A stretch of DNA of 11,703 bases from JANLWK01 sp031364505. Lineage in GTDB: Bacteria; Eisenbacteria; RBG-16-71-46. The DNA is taken from contig JANLWK010000396.1 in the NCBI GenBank assembly GCA_031364505.1, positions 1 through 11,703 on the forward strand, read 5' to 3'. Within the stretch, counting starts at the first letter, position 1; every line of letters starts with the position of its first letter. A program made the position numbers and the translations under genes. Below are positions 7,488-11,703 of this stretch, piece after piece. The notes beneath the pieces are model-generated. The model was not told the origin of the DNA and did no database searches. It was given only the letters and a program-made list of their open reading frames with translations.

Positions 7488-7720
7488 AGAGTGTTACCGT
7501 TTACATGCCAGTTCGCGAGAGTCCCCCTTCTTCGCTTGCCACCACCTGCGCAAGGGTTCCGAGTGACGCGCTCTCATGGGGCGTGTGCCTCGCGTGAAGC
7601 CGCCCGTGCGCGGACGCAGCCGCGAAAAGCGGTCCCTCTCGAGTTCCTGGAGAGCGACGCCTGCCCAGCTCGTGGCTTCGCATGCCTCGCTCGCCCCGGT
7701 CCCGTGCTTCTCACTTGGAT

Positions 7721-7725
7721 GGAGG
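7721..7725 (+). promoter_or_regulatory. Ribosome binding site deciding the start at 7734
   Basis: GGAGG lies 8 nt before ATG 7734. It supports this start over the in-frame TTG at 7482, and a signal peptide begins immediately after. Confidence 0.8.
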
Positions 7726-7733
7726 ACGCAACA

Positions 7734-10091
7734 ATGAACCGGCTCACCCCCACTCGTCCGGCGTTCGTGGCTCTCACCGTGGCCGCGCTCGCGATGTTCA
7801 GCGTCGCGACCGCATTTGCGGTGCAGTACCCGTCGAATGCCAAGCCCCCGACACCCACGCCGAACAGCGCGGTGCTGCACACTCGGGTGTACAACGACTG
7901 CCCGACCTCGACGCTGACGACGGTCAACAACTACCCGAGCGAGGTCTCGTTCGACGATCAGAACGTGGACTGCTTCGGCTTCGCCAACCTCCACACCTGG
8001 CACCTGTCGACCGACGGCGTGAACCCGGCCGTGTTCGACAATCCCGCCGCGTACCGCCTCGCCGCCGATCTCGTCATGGACGGCACGGGCCACGGTGAGG
8101 GCGGCCTGCGCGTGTCGCCGTGGTACTCGCACGAGTCGGACGGCCTGTTCAACGTCCGCACCACGGACGGCGAGATCGCCTGCTTCGGCGGCCGGCTGCC
8201 GTTCTACAGCTTCACGGGGGCGTACGGCCTGCACTACGTGAAGGGCAACACGATTCACCTCCAGGTGATCTACAACCCGCACGGCGTCGCCCCGGGCAAG
8301 CCGGCGACGATCGAGTACCAGGTCGGCTACCTGGGCATCGACTACACCAGCGGCCCGCTGCCCTTCGACCAGGGCAACGAGGCCGAAGACATGACCGATG
8401 GCCGCGGCCAGTGGGGCGAGCTGAACGACGCCCGCGTCGGCGGCAGCTTCAAGGCGTTCCTCGGCCAGGGCAACCCGGTCGGTATCAAGGCGACGTTCAC
8501 GAACATCGATTTCGAGACGACGCCGGACGTCGACGCGGTCAAGGTGTACGAGCGCGTCTTCAATGACTGCCCGTCGTCGACCCTGACGTCGGTCAATGAC
8601 TATCCGCACGTGGTTTCATTCGACGACCAGAACGTGGATTGCTTCGGTTTCGCCAACATGCACGCGTGGCGCTTCTCCGAAGACGGCGGTGCGACGCTGG
8701 CGCCCTTCAACAACAACGCGAATTACCGCTTCCTCAGCGACTTCAAGATCGAGGGCACTGGAAACGGTGAGGGCGGCCTGTCGGTCTCGCCTTGGTACGG
8801 GCAGCTGGCGGACGGTCTCTTCAATATCCGCTCCACGGATGGCGAGATCGCATGCTTCGGTGGCCGGCTGCCGTTCTACAGCTTCACGGGCGCGCACGGC
8901 CTCCACTACGTGAAGGGCGACCCCATCCACCTCGAGATCGTGTACGACGCGAACGGCCGCAGCCTGGCCTCTCCCGCGACGATCGAGTACCGGCTCGGCT
9001 ACCTGGGCACGGACTACACGAGCGGCCCCCTGCCGTTCGACGAGGGCAACCCCGGCGAGGACGCTCTGTTCGGCTACGGCCTCTACGGCAATTACAACGA
9101 CGGTGCCGCGGGCGGCAACTTCAAGGCGTTCCTCGGCCAGGGCACCTCGGTCGACGTGAAGGCCACGTACTCGAACCTGCACTTCAGCCGCTGCACGCAT
9201 CCGTCGGACGTCTCGATCGACGTGAAGCCGCACGACCTGGACACCAAGGTCAAGCCCCACGATAAGTTCATCACGGTGCTCATCACGCCGGCGCCTCCGC
9301 TGGAGCCGGGCGACATCGACGTGTCGTCGCTCACGCTCAACGGCGTGCCGGCGCTCTCGGATCCTGCGCCGAAGATCGAAGGGCACAAGCTCAAGGTGCG
9401 CTTCAGCCGCAACGCCGTCGTCGCGACGCTCGCGCCGGGCAAGAAGGAGCCGGTGTGGCTCGAGGGTGACATCGCCGGCGGCTGCATCAGCGCAGTGGAC
9501 TACATCAAGGTCAAGGCGCCGCACATTCACACGCCGCACCTGCACGACCACCTCGCGGCCGGGCAGCAGACGAACGTGACGTGGGACGTCGATCCGGACG
9601 CGACGGCGATGTCGCTGTACGCCTCGACCGACGACGGCGCCACCTGGAACCTGATGGCGGCGAACATCGCGAACTCCGGCACGTACAACTGGACCGTGCC
9701 GAACAGCGTGGTGTCCGAAGACGTGATGCTGCAGATCATCAACGTTTACGAGACCGATGAAACCGGGCTCGTGAACCAGTCGGAGTACGGCCAGAGCGAT
9801 CCGTTCTCGGTGTCGGCGGCGCTCGGTGTCGTGAACGGTGCCGCGGCCTTCTCGATGCGGGCACAGAACCCCGTGTCGAGTGACCTGTCGGTGTCGTTCA
9901 GCCTGGCCAGCTCGGCCGAGGCTTCGCTGTCCGTGTTCGACGTCGCCGGCCGCTCGGTGGTGTCGCGCCAGGTCGGCGGACAGGCCGGGTCGCAGAAGGT
10001 GTCGCTCGGACGCCTGCCGGTCGGTCTGTACATCGTCCGGCTCAGCCAGGCCGGCCGGTCGATCACGAACCGGATCGCGGTCGTTCACTAG
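7734..10091 (+). CDS. Secreted T9SS-sorted protein with a duplicated unrecognised domain (785 aa)
   Basis: Residues 1-30 form a Sec signal peptide (MNRLTPTRPAFVALTVAALA, then a cleavable AFA-V). Residues 51-260 and 274-484 are two copies of a roughly 210-residue domain, about two-thirds identical by eye. They share FDDQNVDCFGFAN, TDGEIACFGGRLPFYSFTGA, GLHYVKG, DYTSGPLPFD and FKAFLGQG. Each copy has three matching Cys residues (56/80/150 and 279/303/374). I do not recognise this domain. Residues 492-594 resemble the extracellular IDVKP module, with SSLTLNGVPAL and an LKVRFSR strand. A His-rich linker follows (HIHTPHLHDH, 597-606). Residues 610-693 resemble Kre9/KNH-like Ig domains (TNVTWDV, STDDGATWNLMA, GTYNWTVP). 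Residues about 710-785 are a type A T9SS C-terminal sorting domain (NPVSSDLSVSFSL, LSVFDVAGRSV, LPVGLYIVRL). The protein is therefore expected to be exported and displayed on the cell surface or released. The architecture suggests binding or adhesion rather than catalysis, but this is inference. A strong terminator follows, and a long leader with an AT-rich island precedes. Confidence 0.92.
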   Translation: MNRLTPTRPAFVALTVAALAMFSVATAFAVQYPSNAKPPTPTPNSAVLHTRVYNDCPTSTLTTVNNYPSEVSFDDQNVDCFGFANLHTWHLSTDGVNPAVFDNPAAYRLAADLVMDGTGHGEGGLRVSPWYSHESDGLFNVRTTDGEIACFGGRLPFYSFTGAYGLHYVKGNTIHLQVIYNPHGVAPGKPATIEYQVGYLGIDYTSGPLPFDQGNEAEDMTDGRGQWGELNDARVGGSFKAFLGQGNPVGIKATFTNIDFETTPDVDAVKVYERVFNDCPSSTLTSVNDYPHVVSFDDQNVDCFGFANMHAWRFSEDGGATLAPFNNNANYRFLSDFKIEGTGNGEGGLSVSPWYGQLADGLFNIRSTDGEIACFGGRLPFYSFTGAHGLHYVKGDPIHLEIVYDANGRSLASPATIEYRLGYLGTDYTSGPLPFDEGNPGEDALFGYGLYGNYNDGAAGGNFKAFLGQGTSVDVKATYSNLHFSRCTHPSDVSIDVKPHDLDTKVKPHDKFITVLITPAPPLEPGDIDVSSLTLNGVPALSDPAPKIEGHKLKVRFSRNAVVATLAPGKKEPVWLEGDIAGGCISAVDYIKVKAPHIHTPHLHDHLAAGQQTNVTWDVDPDATAMSLYASTDDGATWNLMAANIANSGTYNWTVPNSVVSEDVMLQIINVYETDETGLVNQSEYGQSDPFSVSAALGVVNGAAAFSMRAQNPVSSDLSVSFSLASSAEASLSVFDVAGRSVVSRQVGGQAGSQKVSLGRLPVGLYIVRLSQAGRSITNRIAVVH
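7884..8513 (+). repeat. Duplicated domain, copy 1
   Basis: This encodes residues 51-260 of the secreted protein, RVYNDCPTSTLT through KATFTNIDF. It aligns with copy 2 nearly without gaps. Confidence 0.9.
8553..9185 (+). repeat. Duplicated domain, copy 2
   Basis: This encodes residues 274-484, RVFNDCPSSTLT through KATYSNLHF. It is offset 223-224 residues from copy 1, so there is one small indel. Many third-position differences separate the copies, which indicates an old duplication kept under protein-level constraint. Confidence 0.9.
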
Positions 10092-10100
10092 TCGCTTCTC

Positions 10101-10119
10101 CCCTGCGCGAGGCGCAGGG
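10101..10119 (+). other. Small perfect hairpin after the secreted-protein gene
   Basis: CCCTGCGC (10101-10108) and GCGCAGGG (10112-10119) form a perfect 8-bp stem with a 3-nt loop. It sits between the stop codon and the main terminator. Only a short TCGTTT follows, so on its own it would be a weak terminator. It may protect the mRNA 3' end. Confidence 0.6.
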
Positions 10120-10126
10120 TCGTTTC

Positions 10127-10169
10127 ACCGGCGACCACTTCGGGCCTCCGAGGTGGTCGCCGGTTTTTT
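10127..10169 (+). terminator. Strong rho-independent terminator
   Basis: A 17-bp stem (10127-10143 with 10148-10164, one G-T pair) closes a 4-nt loop and is followed at once by a run of T (10164-10169). It terminates transcription of the secreted-protein gene and separates it from the GH94 gene. Confidence 0.93.
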
Positions 10170-10251
10170 ACGGGGCTCGCGGCTGGCCTCGTATCCGTGA
10201 AGATGTGAGAATGCGCGCCGCGCAGCGCGTGGCGCGGACAGGAGTCCGAGC

Positions 10252-11703
10252 ATGCACGAACGGTTCAAGACGAAGTACGGACACTTCAGCGAAGACGGAA
10301 CCGAGTTCGTCGTCACGCGACCGGACACCCCGCGGCCGTGGGTGAACGTGATCTGCCCATCCGGGTACGGCACCGTCATCAGCCAGGCCGGCTCGGGCTA
10401 CTCGTGGTCCGAGCATGCCACGTTCAACCGGCTGACGCGCTGGGAGCAGGACCTCGTTCGCGACGAATGGGGCAAGTACCTGTATTGCCGCGACCGGGAC
10501 ACGGGCCGACTGTGGTCCCTCGGCTGGCAGCCCGTGCAGGCCTCACCAGCGGGCTTCGAGTGCCGCCACGGCGTCGGCTACAGCGTGCTGAGCGCCACCC
10601 ACCACGGCATCGCGAGCCGCCTCACCGTGTTCGTGCCACCGGACGAGTCACTCGAGATCTGGCGCGTGACGCTGACGAACCGTTCGGCCCGGCCGCGCAC
10701 GCTCGACCTGTACAGCTACTTCGAATGGAACCTCGGCCCCTCGCCCGACACGCACCGCGAGTTCCATCGCTTGTTCATCGACACCGAGTACGCGCCTGGG
10801 GCCCACGCGTTGCTCGCCACCAAGCGCCTCAACACGATCGCCGAGCACGGCCGTGGCCAGCCCTGGAATGTGGAGTGGCCGCACGTCGCCTTCCACGCCG
10901 CGAGTGTCGCCCCGCGTTCACACGAGAGCGACAAGACGCGCTTCCTCGGCCGCCACGGGTCGCTCCGCCGTCCGGCGGCGATGGACGCCCCGAGGCTTTC
11001 GAACTCCACCGGCAAGTGGCTGGACGCCGTGGCCTCGCTCCAGGTGCCCGTGACGCTTCGGCCCGGCGAGAGCCGCGAAGTGATCTTCACACTGGGGCTG
11101 GCTCCCACCCGCGCGAAGGCCGTGCGGCTGGCGAGTCGTTACCACACGGCGGCCGCGGCCGACCGCGCCTGGACGCGCATGCGCACGCACTGGAGCCGCT
11201 TCCTCGACCCGCTCCACGTCCGCACGCCCGACCCGGCGTTCGACGTGCTCACCAACACGTGGCTCAAGTACCAGACGCTCTCGTGCCGCGTGTGGGGGCG
11301 ATCCGGCTATTCGCAACCCGGCGGCGCCTACGGCTTCCGCGACCAGTTGCAGGACAGCCAGGCGTTCCTGCCGCTCGCGCCAGAGCACACCCGCCGCCAG
11401 CTGCTGCTCCACGCCGCGCACCAGTTCGTCGACGGCACCACCTATCACTGGTGGCACCCGCTCACCGAGGAAGGCTCGCGCAAGCCACTGAACGACGACC
11501 TGCTGTGGCTGCCGTTCGTGACCTTGAACTACCTGCGCGAGACCGCCGACTTCCAGGTCCTGGAGGAGCGCGTACCCTACCTCGAACAGAACGGCGTGCG
11601 CTCGCGCGAGCAGGGCAGCCTCTACGACCACTGCCGGCGCGCCATCGACACGTTCTGGACGCGCATGAGCCCGCGCGGCGTGCCACGCATGGGCGCCGGC
11701 GAC
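10252..11703 (+). CDS. GH94-family glycoside phosphorylase-like protein (3' truncated)
   Basis: This is a cytoplasmic GH94 (formerly GT36) enzyme. Family members phosphorolyse beta-linked disaccharides or oligosaccharides (cellobiose, cellodextrin, chitobiose, laminaribiose, beta-1,2-glucan) to sugar 1-phosphates. The start ATG 10252 is preceded by AGGAG (10240-10244). There is no signal peptide. The N-terminal beta-sandwich begins KYGHFSEDGTEFVVTRPDTP (8-27), with PWVNVICPSGYGTVIS following and ECRHGVGYS near residue 105. The (alpha/alpha)6 barrel includes YGFRDQLQD (360-368), the motif region with the family's catalytic acid Asp, HQFVDGTTYHWWHP (390-403) and DDLLWLP (415-421). The frame is open for 484 codons to the window edge. 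Typical members have about 780-830 residues, so roughly the last 40% is missing. FRDQLQD with YHWWHP also occurs in the C-terminal domain of cyclic beta-1,2-glucan synthases, but starting with the sandwich domain points to a stand-alone phosphorylase. The exact substrate cannot be assigned. Confidence 0.9.
   Translation, partial: MHERFKTKYGHFSEDGTEFVVTRPDTPRPWVNVICPSGYGTVISQAGSGYSWSEHATFNRLTRWEQDLVRDEWGKYLYCRDRDTGRLWSLGWQPVQASPAGFECRHGVGYSVLSATHHGIASRLTVFVPPDESLEIWRVTLTNRSARPRTLDLYSYFEWNLGPSPDTHREFHRLFIDTEYAPGAHALLATKRLNTIAEHGRGQPWNVEWPHVAFHAASVAPRSHESDKTRFLGRHGSLRRPAAMDAPRLSNSTGKWLDAVASLQVPVTLRPGESREVIFTLGLAPTRAKAVRLASRYHTAAAADRAWTRMRTHWSRFLDPLHVRTPDPAFDVLTNTWLKYQTLSCRVWGRSGYSQPGGAYGFRDQLQDSQAFLPLAPEHTRRQLLLHAAHQFVDGTTYHWWHPLTEEGSRKPLNDDLLWLPFVTLNYLRETADFQVLEERVPYLEQNGVRSREQGSLYDHCRRAIDTFWTRMSPRGVPRMGAGD

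Larger units (their letters stand above)
7360..7733 (+). other. Long leader/intergenic region (374 bp), no supported gene
   Basis: A GC-rich stretch follows the ABC gene, then an AT-rich island (about 7425-7500), then about 230 bp of GC-rich sequence to the next start. The frame of the downstream gene is open back to a TTG at 7482. The extra 84 residues have no signal-peptide or family character, whereas a clear signal peptide and ribosome site sit at 7734. I therefore read the stretch as promoter plus long 5' untranslated leader. I see no recognisable riboswitch and no terminator for the ABC gene. Confidence 0.55.

Noticed and set aside
7494..8609. Minus-strand open frame of 371 codons
   Set aside because: It is antisense to the signal peptide and first repeat domain, has no ribosome site and no recognisable protein pattern.
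8616..10088. Long minus-strand open frame (490 codons) opposite the secreted-protein gene
   Set aside because: It is rich in Arg, Val and His with no domain sense, and lies fully antisense to a gene with clear domains. It is a shadow of GC-rich codon use.
10213..10236. GC-rich inverted repeat (CGCGCC...GGCGCG) before the GH94 gene
   Set aside because: It is short, has a mismatch, and lies in sequence where such pairs arise by composition alone.
1..11703. CRISPR arrays, insertion sequences, rRNA or phage genes
   Set aside because: No regularly spaced repeats, transposase motifs, terminal inverted repeats or conserved RNA cores were seen.

Overview
The window is GC-rich chromosomal DNA with an accessory, metagenome-like character. 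Three traits point to a diderm of the FCB superphylum, and the closest match I can think of is Candidatus Eisenbacteria or a Gemmatimonadota-like relative. These are a secreted protein ending in a type IX secretion (Por-type) sorting domain, a Ser/Thr kinase fused to a TolB/WD40-like propeller, and a TonB-receptor-like outer-membrane barrel. The lineage is inferred from gene content; no marker gene is present.

Layout. Positions 1-122 hold the 3' end of a gene, possibly an outer-membrane barrel. Positions 214-679 are a decayed DUF6766-like membrane-protein gene, with a 7-bp tandem duplication that shifts the frame and an apparent internal deletion. A possible minus-strand relic follows at about 694-811. 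Positions 816-2660 encode a short TonB-receptor-like barrel (GTG start). It converges on a minus-strand dihydrofolate-reductase-family gene (2676-3260). A 309-bp divergent intergenic region with hairpins precedes the kinase-propeller gene (3570-6149). Next comes an orphan MalK/UgpC-type ABC ATPase (6265-7359). A 374-bp leader with an AT-rich, repeat-bearing promoter-like island leads to a 785-residue secreted protein (7734-10091). That protein carries two copies of a roughly 210-residue domain I do not recognise, followed by known extracellular modules and the T9SS tail. Two hairpins, the second an evident intrinsic terminator, close this unit. A GH94-family glycoside phosphorylase-like gene starts at 10252 and runs off the right edge.

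How the genes may work together. An ABC ATPase of the oligosaccharide-importer type and a GH94 phosphorylase would suit uptake and phosphorolysis of beta-linked oligosaccharides, with the T9SS-exported repeat protein as a possible surface partner. No permease or binding protein lies here, so this is conjecture. The kinase is probably an independent inner-membrane sensor. The most novel item is the duplicated domain in the T9SS protein. The clearest genome-decay event is the 7-bp duplication in the DUF6766-like gene.
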